Of a stretch of 64,000 bases of DNA, positions 16,035-24,453 are shown in pieces (positions within the stretch are counted from its first letter, which is position 1; each line of letters opens with the position of its first letter). The notes beneath the pieces were generated by a model. That model searched no databases and was not told the DNA's origin. It saw only the letters and a program-made list of their open reading frames with translations. A program made the translations under genes and the position numbers. Source of the DNA: Nocardia kruczakiae NBRC 101016 (GTDB lineage: Bacteria; Actinomycetota; Actinomycetes; Mycobacteriales; Mycobacteriaceae); contig NZ_BDBL01000015.1 of NCBI RefSeq assembly GCF_001612965.1, positions 1 to 64,000 on the forward strand. Direction: 5' to 3'.

Positions 16035-16145
16035 TGATCGCTCCTTCGATTCCGGCCGCCACGCTGCGACCGCCTCGTCCAACCGTGCACCGGAGATTAC
16101 TGGTCACTCGTCCAGTACGCTAGCCCCGATTTCGTGGCGTGCGGG

Positions 16146-18569
16146 TTACTCGATCGGGGCAGTCAGGGGAAGCGCGATCACCGAGGTGCCGACGTGCACG
16201 GTGAAGGCCCCGGGTTCGGTGTCCCAGCCCGCATCCGTCCAGTGCTGGAACGCCCGCTGCGGCAGCGGAATCCGCACGCGGCGCACCCCGCCCGGTTCGG
16301 CGGTCACGGTGGCGAAGGCCGCCAGCCACCGCACCGGCCGCTCGATCGCACTGTCCTCCCGCGACAGATAGACCTGCACGACCTGCTTCCCGATCCGCTC
16401 ACCGATATTGGCCACGGTCACCTCGACATCGTGGCCGTCCACCGCGAGATCGCTCAGTTCCCATACGGTGTAGCCCAGTCCGTGGCCGAACGGGTACGCC
16501 GGCTGTACACCGGCACGCAGCCAGCCGCGGTAGCCGATGTGCACACCCTCGTCGTAGGTCAGGGTGCCGTCGGCGGCCGGGGTGGTGTCACGGACCGGCA
16601 CGTCGGCGAGTTCCTTCGGCCAGGTGGTCGGCAGCCGGCCGCCGGGTTCGGCCGCGCCGGTCAGCACATCGGCCAGCGCGGCGCCGAATTCCTGACCGGG
16701 GAACCAGGACAGCAGCACCGCCGCCACCTCGTCACGCCACGGCATCTCCACGGGCGCACCGGAATTCACGACCACCACCGTGCGCGGGTTGACGGCGGCG
16801 ACAGCGGCGACCAGGTCGTTCTGGCGGCCGGGCAGCGCCAGCGTGGTCCGGTCGCGGCCCTCGCTCTCCAGCTGTTCGGTGGTGCCGACGACCACCACGG
16901 CCACCTCGGCCCGGCGCGCGGCCTCGACCGCCGCGGCGAATTCCTCCTCGGGTGCGCGCTCCGGCCGCGCCACGACCAGGCCGACGCCGAGAATCATGCC
17001 CAGCCCCGCGGCCGCCGCCGCACCCGAACCGACCGTGATCCGGACGTCGACCTCCTGACCGGCGGCGAGTTCGCGCTCGACGAAGCGTTGCGGCGGATCC
17101 AGCAGTGCGGCAACGGGATCCGAGCCCTCGAAGGCGATCTCGGTGTCGATCGCGGGCGCGCCGTCGAGTTCCACCACGCAGTGACCGAGTGCCGCGACAC
17201 CGAGCCGCCACTCACCCGCGACATCCGCGCGCAGCCGCGCGCGCAGTTCGATCGCCGACGCGGCGGCCGCGTGCGGATCACCGAACAGCACCAACCGGCC
17301 CGCCGTGCGGTGCTGGGTGTCGAGGACACGGTCGCCGTCGAGGTAGCGCAGGCACAGTCCCGGCGTCTCGGTGGCCGGGTCGGTGACCAGTTCCAGCGGA
17401 ACGGGAATCAGGTCGTCGCCGGTGCGCACACCCGGTGTGTGGGTGACCGGCAGCACCGCCGACAGACCCTCGACCGGTGTGACGGTGTGGTCGGGGATCA
17501 CGGTCGCACTGCCGCCGCCCATGTACCGCGGCTGCGCGGCGGCGGGCCCGAGCAGCGCCACCGAGGTCTGCGGTGGCAGCGGCAGCACACCGTCGTTGTG
17601 GACCAGCACCATCGCGGCCGCGGCGGCGCGGCGTACCAGATCGTGGGCCTGTTCGGCGGTGAAGTCCGGCACCGGCCGGGGTTCGTGCGGGGCCAACCCG
17701 CCGACGCGATCGGCCAAACGCAGGATGCGCCGGACCTTGTCGTCGATCGCGGACTTCGGCACGGTGCCGGCCGCGAGCGCGTCGGCGAGGGCCGAACCCC
17801 ACAGCGGCGACGGGCCCGGCATGGCCAGGTCGGTGCCGCGCGCGGCGCCTTCGGTACTCCGCACGGCGGTCCAGTCCGAAACGACCACGCCGTCGAATCC
17901 CCAACTGCCCTTGAGAGGTTCGTCCAGCAGCGGTGATTCGGTCATGGTGGTGCCGTCGACGCTGTTGTAAGCGGCCATCACCATCCACGCGCCGGCCTGC
18001 ACCGCGCGTTCGAACGGATACAGATACAGCTCGTGCAGGGCGCGCGCGGCGACGCGGACGTCGACGGTGAAGCGGTCGGTCTCGGAATCGTTGGCCACGA
18101 AGTGTTTCGGGCAGGCGGCGACGCCGTGTGCCTGCACCGCACGCACATACGCGGCCGCGATCTCCGCGGTGAGCATCGGATCTTCGGAGAAGCATTCGAA
18201 ATGCCTTCCGCCGAGCGGTGATCGGTGCAGGTTCACGGTGGGCCCGAGGACGGCGTAGACGTTCTTCTGCCGGGCCTGCGCCGCGATCAGTGCCCCGATC
18301 TCGGCGAGCAGGTCGCGGTCCCAGGTGGCGGCCAGTGCGGTTCCGGACGGCAGGCTGATCGAGGGATCACGTTCGTCCCAGTTCTCGCCGCGCACACCCG
18401 ACGGCCCGTCCGAGACCGGCATCTCCGCGAGGCCGATCGCGGAATCCCCCGCCATGCGGAACATTCCGGCGCCGGAGATGAGTCGTAGTTCGGCCGCCGG
18501 ATCCAATTGTGTTGCCAGCTGCTCGATCCGGTCGTCCATCGGGTGCCCCGTTTCGTCTCGACTGCGCAT
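16146..18569 (-). CDS. GH3 beta-glucosidase with PA14-type insert
   Basis: 807 aa. The GH3 N-domain contains CPKHFVANDSE (153-163) and the nucleophile motif VVVSDWTAVRS, with Asp 232. The second domain carries the acid/base region ESEGRDRTTLALPG. Between them lies a PA14-like beta insert (about 380-520), and a fibronectin-III-like end (GKQVVQVYLSRED) closes the protein. No signal peptide is seen, so it may be cytoplasmic or exported another way. ATG 18569 has GAGG close by; ATG 18539 is an alternative. It hydrolyses beta-glucosides. Its position before a ceramidase suggests glucosylceramide as a possible substrate, which is inference. Confidence 0.88.
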   Translation of the reverse strand: MRSRDETGHPMDDRIEQLATQLDPAAELRLISGAGMFRMAGDSAIGLAEMPVSDGPSGVRGENWDERDPSISLPSGTALAATWDRDLLAEIGALIAAQARQKNVYAVLGPTVNLHRSPLGGRHFECFSEDPMLTAEIAAAYVRAVQAHGVAACPKHFVANDSETDRFTVDVRVAARALHELYLYPFERAVQAGAWMVMAAYNSVDGTTMTESPLLDEPLKGSWGFDGVVVSDWTAVRSTEGAARGTDLAMPGPSPLWGSALADALAAGTVPKSAIDDKVRRILRLADRVGGLAPHEPRPVPDFTAEQAHDLVRRAAAAAMVLVHNDGVLPLPPQTSVALLGPAAAQPRYMGGGSATVIPDHTVTPVEGLSAVLPVTHTPGVRTGDDLIPVPLELVTDPATETPGLCLRYLDGDRVLDTQHRTAGRLVLFGDPHAAAASAIELRARLRADVAGEWRLGVAALGHCVVELDGAPAIDTEIAFEGSDPVAALLDPPQRFVERELAAGQEVDVRITVGSGAAAAAGLGMILGVGLVVARPERAPEEEFAAAVEAARRAEVAVVVVGTTEQLESEGRDRTTLALPGRQNDLVAAVAAVNPRTVVVVNSGAPVEMPWRDEVAAVLLSWFPGQEFGAALADVLTGAAEPGGRLPTTWPKELADVPVRDTTPAADGTLTYDEGVHIGYRGWLRAGVQPAYPFGHGLGYTVWELSDLAVDGHDVEVTVANIGERIGKQVVQVYLSREDSAIERPVRWLAAFATVTAEPGGVRRVRIPLPQRAFQHWTDAGWDTEPGAFTVHVGTSVIALPLTAPIE

Positions 18570-18629
18570 CGGCCTCGACGCTACGGGATATCGGCGGGTC
18601 GGCGCCGTACCGGCCGCCGCGCGTCGGGG

Positions 18630-19094
18630 CTACCGCAGCCGCAACCGGACCATCGGTAGCGTGTCGACCGGCGCGCCGGTCGCTCGTTCGATCACGGCGC
18701 GCAGATTCTGCCAGGCCTTCGGATGCTCGCGCATGTAGTGCGCGAGCACCGCCGCCGATTCGGCCTCGGTCATCGCTGTCGCGGTCGCCGGCACCGCGCG
18801 GCGGGTCCCGACCCACAGGCGGACCTTCGATTCGGCCTGGATGTTGCGGTACCACTGGGCGCGGGTGCCGAAGCCGGACACGATGACGTACTCGCGCGGG
18901 TCCGGGCGGTCGACCACCTCCAGCACGACGTGCCGCTTCGCACCGCTCGTGCGGCCGATGTGTTCCATCATCAGCAGCCGTTGCCCGAAGACGAAGCCGA
19001 GACCCGCGCGGTACAGCCCGATGGGCGCGCGGACCAACGCCCGGGTGTGCAGCGCCCGCGCACCCAGCCCTGCGGCGAATTCGGTGAATGCCAT
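18630..19094 (-). CDS. Ddn-like deazaflavin (F420)-dependent reductase
   Basis: 154 aa, the full length of the nitroreductase/deazaflavin-binding family of mycobacteria. Motifs: LLMMEHIGRTSGAKRHVVL (about 40-58), VIVSGFGTRAQWYRNIQA and the C-terminal LPMVRLRLR. Proteins of this split-barrel type bind F420H2 and reduce quinones or nitro compounds; the true substrate here is unknown. It starts 9 bp after the TetR gene upstream, so it is the second gene of that operon. Confidence 0.85.
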   Translation of the reverse strand: MAFTEFAAGLGARALHTRALVRAPIGLYRAGLGFVFGQRLLMMEHIGRTSGAKRHVVLEVVDRPDPREYVIVSGFGTRAQWYRNIQAESKVRLWVGTRRAVPATATAMTEAESAAVLAHYMREHPKAWQNLRAVIERATGAPVDTLPMVRLRLR

Positions 19095-19103
19095 GGTGGT
19101 CTC

Positions 19104-19703
19104 CTAGTCGAAGTTCGGTCGGGACCGCCCGTCATCGGGACCGGCCCGGACGCCCGCGATGCGCAGCAGCGGCGTCGCGAGGTCGAGCTCGCGCAGTCCC
19201 GGATCGATGAGCCGATGCAGCACCAGGCCGTCCAGCGCGGCCACCAGCACGACCGCGGTCGCCTCCGGATCGGAGACGGATCGGTCGGCGCGCAGCCGGG
19301 CGACGATCGTGGCGCGGAATTCGGCGAGGACGGCGGCCAGGCCGTCGCGCAGCCGTTCGTGCCGCGTGGCGGCGAGCAGCATCTCGCTGAACACGCGGGT
19401 GTCGGCGCCCGACTCGTCGTAACCGCCGATCAGCGACAGCAGGGCGGTGAGGCCGGCCGCGGGATCACCGAGTAGGTCCGCGGGGACGTCGCCGGCCAGC
19501 CGCCGCATCATTCGCAGCGCCGCGTCGATCAGCAGATCGTCCACCGAGCGGAAGTGATAGTGCACCAGCCCGGCCCGCACCCCGGCCCGTTCCGCGACGA
19601 GCCTGGTCGTCACCGCTCCCCAGCCGCGCTCGGCGATCAGCTCCGTCGCGGCGTCCATCAGCCGGGTCCGCGTCTCGCGGCCTTGTTCTTCCGCGGTGAC
19701 CAT
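19104..19703 (-). CDS. TetR-family transcriptional regulator
   Basis: 199 aa. ATG 19703 has AAGGAGGTGCG before it, so the longer frame to 19769 is rejected. HTH: TRTRLMDAATELIAERGWGA, then TTRLVAERAGVRAGLVHYHF and RSVDDLLIDAAL. It is co-transcribed with the Ddn-like reductase and has a 29-bp dyad just upstream (19713-19741), which argues for autorepression of the pair. Confidence 0.87.
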   Translation of the reverse strand: MVTAEEQGRETRTRLMDAATELIAERGWGAVTTRLVAERAGVRAGLVHYHFRSVDDLLIDAALRMMRRLAGDVPADLLGDPAAGLTALLSLIGGYDESGADTRVFSEMLLAATRHERLRDGLAAVLAEFRATIVARLRADRSVSDPEATAVVLVAALDGLVLHRLIDPGLRELDLATPLLRIAGVRAGPDDGRSRPNFD

Positions 19704-19712
19704 CGCACCTCC

Positions 19713-19741
19713 TTGGACGTTCGCCTTGGGCGAATGACCAA
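19713..19741 (-). promoter_or_regulatory. TetR autoregulatory dyad
   Basis: Outer TTGG...CCAA and inner TTCGCC-TTG-GGCGAA arms; 10 of 13 positions match. It lies 10 bp upstream of the TetR start, overlapping its promoter. Confidence 0.65.
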
Positions 19742-19849
19742 ACTGTAGCGCGGCATTGGCAGTGGTCACAAGAGGCCGTCGACTTGCCGGACGCCACGCT
19801 CGCGGAGTTGGTCCCGGGTAAGGACGGTGTGATAGGGAATTGTCGTGTC

Positions 19850-21970
19850 ATGCACCCCTTCCGTTCATCCCGTCTACGCCGACGCGACGTCATGCCCGCG
19901 ACGGTGACGGAGGCGGCCGTCGATCGCGCGCGAGCGGTCGACTACCGCCGGGACCTGGACGGATTGCGGGGACTGGCCATCGCGCTGGTGGTGGTGTTCC
20001 ACATCTGGTTCGGCCGGGTGTCCGGTGGGGTGGACATCTTCCTGGTGCTGTCGGGCTATTTCTTCACCGGATCGCTGCTGCGCCGGGCCGGATCCGGGGA
20101 GGTCGGCATCGGCCTCACCCTGCGGCGTACCGCGCGCCGGCTGCTGCCCGCGCTCGTCACGGTGCTCGGTGCCGTCGTCGTGGCGACCGTCACGCTGCGG
20201 CCGTACACGCAGTGGGGTGATCTGGCCGGCCAGACCCTGGCCTCGCTGCTCTACTACCAGAACTGGCGGCTGGCGACGACCTGGTCGGACTATCTGGCCG
20301 CCGATCCCTCGGTGAGCCCGCTGCAACACCTGTGGTCGATGTCGGTGCAGGGGCAGTACTACATCGCGGCCCTGCTCGTGGTGGCCGCCACGGTATGGGT
20401 GTGCCGTCGGCTCGGGCGCGAGCGCGCGGTGCGGCCGACGCTGGCGGCGGTGATCGTCGTCGCCACACTCGCCTCGTTCCGCTACGCCGCGCAGGGGTCG
20501 GCGACCCATCAGGGCTGGAACTACTACGACAGCGCCGCCCGGGCGTGGGAACTGCTGGTCGGCGCCGGATTGGCACTGGCCGCCGCCTCGCTGCGCGTGC
20601 CGCGGGTCGTACGGGCGGTGCTGGCGGCCGCGGGCCTGCTGGTGGTCGCGGTGGGTGGCTGGATCACCGACGGTGCGAATCAGTTCCCGGGGCCGCCGGC
20701 GCTACTGCCGGTCGGTGCGGCCGTGGCGTTGATACTCGCCGGCGCCGGGGTCGGGCCCGAGCACCAGCCGCGGCTCACCCGGCTTCTGGCCTCGCCGCCG
20801 CTGGTCCGGCTCGGCGATCTGGCCTACTCGCTGTATCTGTGGCATTGGCCGTTGCTGATCTTCCTGCTCGCCGAACGCGGCGGCTCCCGCGCCGGGGTGA
20901 CCGGCGGCGCGGCGGTGATCGCCGTCTCCCTGGTGCTGGCCTACCTCACCCATCGCTACATCGAGCAGCCGCTGCGCCTGCGTCCCCGGCAGGAGACGGA
21001 CGCACCGATGTTCGGACCGCGATATCGCCGCACCGCCGGGGTCGCGCTGTCGGTGACCGCGGCGGTGGTCGCGTGTGCGGCGGTCACTTGGAGCGCGGTC
21101 GTGCAGACGCATCCGCCCCGTGCGGTGGGCGCCCTCGACCCGGTGCAGTATCCCGGCGCCGAGGCACTGGTCGGGGGCGCGTCGGTCCCGCAGGCGCGCA
21201 TGCGGCCGACGCTGTACGAGGCGCCGGCCGAACTGCCCAGCCCGACCGTCGACGGATGTATCGCCGACTGGGATCACCGCGAGGTCGTCACCTGTACCTA
21301 CGGGGCGGCCGACGCGCAGCACACGCTCGCGGTGGTCGGCAACTCCCATGCCGAGCACTGGATGCCGGCGCTGCAGCAGCTGGCGGCACAGCATAATTTC
21401 AAGATCGTGGTGCATCTGAAGATGGGCTGCCCGCTCACCCTCGATCAGAACGCGATGTACAAGGGCGAACCGAATCCCGATTGCCGCGACTGGTCGCACG
21501 AGGTGATCGATCTGCTGGGCAACGAGCGGCCCGAGTGGGTGTTCACCACCGGCACCCGTCCGGTCGACACGGGCGGCGACGAAACCCCGCCCGACTACCA
21601 GGATGTGTGGAAAGCTCTGTCCGACAAGGGCATCCGGGTGATCGCGGTTCGCGACACCCCGTGGCTGCGCCGCGACGGTGTGCGCTACCGCGCGATCGAC
21701 TGCCTGGCCCGCCACGGCGATCGGATCAGCTGCGGCATGCACCGCGCCGATGCGCTCTCACCGGTCAACCCGGCCCTGGACGCCTCCGCCGCCTTCCCGA
21801 ACGTCTTCCCGATCGACCTCACCGACGCGGTGTGCGAAGGCGATGTCTGCCCGGTGGAGGTCGGCAACATCCTCGTCTATCACGACGAACACCACTTCAC
21901 CGCGAGCTACGCGCGTTCGCTGGCCCCCGAACTCGGCCGGCAGCTGAGCCCGCTGCTGGGTTGGTGGTGA
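19850..21970 (+). CDS. OafA-type acyltransferase with SGNH domain
   Basis: About 706 aa. The N-terminal acyltransferase-3 domain begins RDLDGLRGLAIALVVVFHIW and has GGVDIFLVLSGYFFTGSLL, with around ten membrane spans to about residue 390. The C-terminal extracytoplasmic SGNH domain has VVGNSHAEHW (nucleophile Ser) and the terminal DEHHFTASYA with the catalytic His. Such proteins move an acyl group from the cytoplasm and O-acylate a glycan or glycolipid outside. The start is uncertain (ATG 19850 or ATG 19892). The 3' end overlaps the convergent gpgS gene by 74 bp, and it faces a glycosyltransferase/PapA-like operon. Confidence 0.87.
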   Translation: MHPFRSSRLRRRDVMPATVTEAAVDRARAVDYRRDLDGLRGLAIALVVVFHIWFGRVSGGVDIFLVLSGYFFTGSLLRRAGSGEVGIGLTLRRTARRLLPALVTVLGAVVVATVTLRPYTQWGDLAGQTLASLLYYQNWRLATTWSDYLAADPSVSPLQHLWSMSVQGQYYIAALLVVAATVWVCRRLGRERAVRPTLAAVIVVATLASFRYAAQGSATHQGWNYYDSAARAWELLVGAGLALAAASLRVPRVVRAVLAAAGLLVVAVGGWITDGANQFPGPPALLPVGAAVALILAGAGVGPEHQPRLTRLLASPPLVRLGDLAYSLYLWHWPLLIFLLAERGGSRAGVTGGAAVIAVSLVLAYLTHRYIEQPLRLRPRQETDAPMFGPRYRRTAGVALSVTAAVVACAAVTWSAVVQTHPPRAVGALDPVQYPGAEALVGGASVPQARMRPTLYEAPAELPSPTVDGCIADWDHREVVTCTYGAADAQHTLAVVGNSHAEHWMPALQQLAAQHNFKIVVHLKMGCPLTLDQNAMYKGEPNPDCRDWSHEVIDLLGNERPEWVFTTGTRPVDTGGDETPPDYQDVWKALSDKGIRVIAVRDTPWLRRDGVRYRAIDCLARHGDRISCGMHRADALSPVNPALDASAAFPNVFPIDLTDAVCEGDVCPVEVGNILVYHDEHHFTASYARSLAPELGRQLSPLLGWW

Positions 21971-22874
21971 CCAGCGACGCCAGCGGCGGACGCTCGGCCG
22001 ACGACACCGCAGTCGTCACCCGCCGCCACCCCGTCGCGCCGGGCCGGAACTGGGTCAGCCCCACCCCCGAATCGGCGATGTCGAGGCGCGCGAGCAGTGT
22101 CGCGATGATCTGGCGGCTCATCACGGCCAGTTCATGGGTCGGCCGATTGCGGTGGATGCGGACGCCCAGGTCGACCTCGCCGATCGCCGCGCGGCCGTAG
22201 CGGTGCAGGGTGTCGAGCACGATGCCGATCTCGACGCCGTAGCCGGGCGCGAACGGAATCTCGGTGAGCAGGGCGCGGGTGGCGGCGTATTCACCACCGA
22301 GCGGCTGCCGCACATCGGCCACCTCGGGGGCGAGCGCGGTCAGCAGCGGCCGGGCCACCAGCTGGGTCACCCGCCCGCCGCCGTCGGTGTCGCCGTGCGG
22401 ATCGTCGCCCAGCGGGCGCCGGTAGAAGCCTTTCACCAGGTGAATGCCCGGATCCCGCAGCAACGGCGCCACCAGCGCGGGCACGAAGCCCGGGTCCGGA
22501 TCGTGCAGGTCGGCATCGATGAACACGACGATGTCGCCGGTCGTCACCGCCAGCGACCGCCACAGCACCTCGCCCTTGCCCGTCCGCACCGGAACGCCGG
22601 GCAGCGCCTGCTCGCGGGTGTACACCGCGCTCGCACCGGCGGCGCGGGCGCGGGCGATGGTGTCGTCGGTCGAGCCGGAGTCGACGACGACCAGTTCGTC
22701 GACGAGTCCGCCGACCAGATCCCGGATCGAGCCGATCACGCCCGCGATGGTCTCGCGTTCGTTCAGGGCCGGGATCACGACCGAGACGGTCCGGTCGCCT
22801 TTGGCCCGGATCAGGTCGGTCGTGCCGACATCGTGTGCGGGACAGGCCGATTCGGCGGGCGCGGCATACGTCAT
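21897..22874 (-). CDS. gpgS: glucosyl-3-phosphoglycerate synthase
   Basis: 325 aa. It matches the GpgS family (GT81) along its length: SVVIPALNERETI (31-43), VVVDSGSTDDT, EQALPGVPVRTGKGE, the nucleotide/metal motif VVFIDADL (116-123), GGRVTQLVARPLL, PFAPGYGVEIG and SGVGLTQF. The enzyme transfers glucose from a nucleotide sugar to 3-phosphoglycerate, the first step of methylglucose lipopolysaccharide in mycobacteria. The N-terminus is shorter than usual and the C-terminal tail is Ala/Ser/Arg-rich. ATG 22874 has GAGGAGATAGCG before it, 10 bp after the glycosyltransferase. It may be a second, specialised copy tied to this cluster. Confidence 0.85.
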   Translation of the reverse strand: MTYAAPAESACPAHDVGTTDLIRAKGDRTVSVVIPALNERETIAGVIGSIRDLVGGLVDELVVVDSGSTDDTIARARAAGASAVYTREQALPGVPVRTGKGEVLWRSLAVTTGDIVVFIDADLHDPDPGFVPALVAPLLRDPGIHLVKGFYRRPLGDDPHGDTDGGGRVTQLVARPLLTALAPEVADVRQPLGGEYAATRALLTEIPFAPGYGVEIGIVLDTLHRYGRAAIGEVDLGVRIHRNRPTHELAVMSRQIIATLLARLDIADSGVGLTQFRPGATGWRRVTTAVSSAERPPLASLVTTNPAAGSAAGRVRGPANARSSR

Positions 22875-22884
22875 CGCTATCTCC

Positions 22885-24453
22885 TCAGATACCCGGGTCC
22901 AGAATGTCGGTCGTCAGCTCGGGCCACAGCCGCGCCCACGTGTCGCGCGGCCCGGTGCACCGCCAGATGGTCACGTGGGCATCGATACCGGGGAACCCAC
23001 GCGGATCGTCGAGCCGGACGAGAGGTTCGACGGTGGAAAACGTTCGGCGCAACCGTGTTTCGGCGGTGTCGGTGTCGACGTAGATGACCGTGGTGGTGCC
23101 GGGCGGCGGGCGGCCGAACTCGGCGAAACCGCGATCGGGACTGTAGACCGGCGGTAGTTCCCGCGGCCCGAAACGAGCCAGCGCCGCGGCCTGCCAATAG
23201 GTCCGGGTCAGTATCGCGGTAGGGGCGTGATCCGGACCGGCTCGCTCTGCGGCCAGCGACGCGCCCGCGACGAGAGCGTCCCAGCCGGTGGTGCCCGAAC
23301 CCCGCATGCGCGTGGACAATTCGGCTCGCGTGGTCACCGCCCGTGGCGGGTCGCTCGATGGCCACAGCAGCACAACCGCGAGCGCGATGACGATCGACAC
23401 CGTCGCGGCGGCGCAGGCCGTGACTCGAGACCATCGCGCGGGCAACCGCTCCACCAGGACGCAGGCACCCGCCGCGAACAGCACCGGCAGCAGCCCGGCA
23501 AGGTAGTAGGGACGCCCGCCCGTGAGGGCCACGAACACCACCATGACGCAGACGGCGACGGCCAGGAAGCGGTGATCGCGCAACCGGCGACCCGCGAATC
23601 CCCAAGCGGCACAGCCGATCAGCACCACACCCAGCACTCCCGCCATCGTCACCAGCTGCACCGGCAAGCCGGCCGTCCCGCCTGTCGCCGCCCGCTGTTC
23701 GTCGCGGATCACCGCGCCCATGGCCAGCTGCGGCCAGCCGTGGCGTTCCTGCCACAGCAGTGCCGGCGCCGCCGACACGGCCGCGATACCGGCGGCGGCC
23801 CACAGCGCGGGCCGGCGCACGATCTCCCGCGGCCCGCAGCAGGCGATGCCGACGGCGAATGCGCCCACGACCACCGGCAGCAGCAGTTTCACCTGTAGAT
23901 CGATCGCCGCGACCACCCCCGCGATCAGCAGCAACCGGTCCGCGCGGGTGCGCACCCAGCGCGCCGACAGCCAGGCGAGAACGGCGACGGCCGTACTGTC
24001 GAGGGCGAAGGTCGACAGCGAGGCGGTCTGGGTGACCACATAGGGGCAGCAGGCATATCCGACCGCGGCCAGGGTCCACGCGGCGCGGCCGCCGCCGAAC
24101 TCCCGCGCCAGCGCCGCGGTGACGACGATCGCCCCCACTCCGGCGAGGATGGCCGGCAGTCGCAGCACGGTCAGGGAGTCGGGCGCGACAGCCTGCGCGG
24201 CGCGCGCGAGCAGCGGAATCAGCGGTCCCTGATCGACGTATCCGGCGGCCGCGTGGTATCCGGCGGCGACGAAATACAACTCGTCGCCGAACCAGTCGTA
24301 CCGCGCGGACCGGGCCACGAGCACCGCCGCCGCGAGGACCGCGACCACGCCGACCCACACCGCGCCGGAAGAGCTGTCGCGACGGGCGACGGCATCGGTG
24401 AAACCGTTTCCGGCCGAGGAGGTCTCGCTACGGCTCGGGGCGCGATCGGTCAC
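22885..24453 (-). CDS. membrane glycosyltransferase (ArnT/PMT-like, GT-C)
   Basis: 522 aa. About ten membrane spans. DWFGDELYFVAAGYHAAAGY (about 44-63) carries the DE pair in the first extracytoplasmic loop typical of PMT_2/ArnT-type GT-C enzymes, followed by VDQGPLIPLLARAAQ. It would use a polyprenyl-phosphate sugar donor on the outer face of the membrane. The GTG start at 24453 overlaps the upstream stop as GTGA, and the next gene starts 10 bp below, so it is the middle gene of a three-gene operon. The open frame further upstream is the shadow of the PapA-like gene. Confidence 0.82.
   Translation of the reverse strand: MTDRAPSRSETSSAGNGFTDAVARRDSSSGAVWVGVVAVLAAAVLVARSARYDWFGDELYFVAAGYHAAAGYVDQGPLIPLLARAAQAVAPDSLTVLRLPAILAGVGAIVVTAALAREFGGGRAAWTLAAVGYACCPYVVTQTASLSTFALDSTAVAVLAWLSARWVRTRADRLLLIAGVVAAIDLQVKLLLPVVVGAFAVGIACCGPREIVRRPALWAAAGIAAVSAAPALLWQERHGWPQLAMGAVIRDEQRAATGGTAGLPVQLVTMAGVLGVVLIGCAAWGFAGRRLRDHRFLAVAVCVMVVFVALTGGRPYYLAGLLPVLFAAGACVLVERLPARWSRVTACAAATVSIVIALAVVLLWPSSDPPRAVTTRAELSTRMRGSGTTGWDALVAGASLAAERAGPDHAPTAILTRTYWQAAALARFGPRELPPVYSPDRGFAEFGRPPPGTTTVIYVDTDTAETRLRRTFSTVEPLVRLDDPRGFPGIDAHVTIWRCTGPRDTWARLWPELTTDILDPGI

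Noticed and set aside
14139..16037. 632-codon plus-strand open frame
   Set aside because: Antisense shadow of the ceramidase; Arg/His/Gln-rich with no family features.
16134..17936. 600-codon plus-strand open frame
   Set aside because: It is the antisense shadow of the GH3 glucosidase; the minus-strand product has full GH3 motifs.
22877..24358. 493-codon minus-strand open frame
   Set aside because: Out of frame with the glycosyltransferase, whose product shows regular membrane spans and a coupled start.
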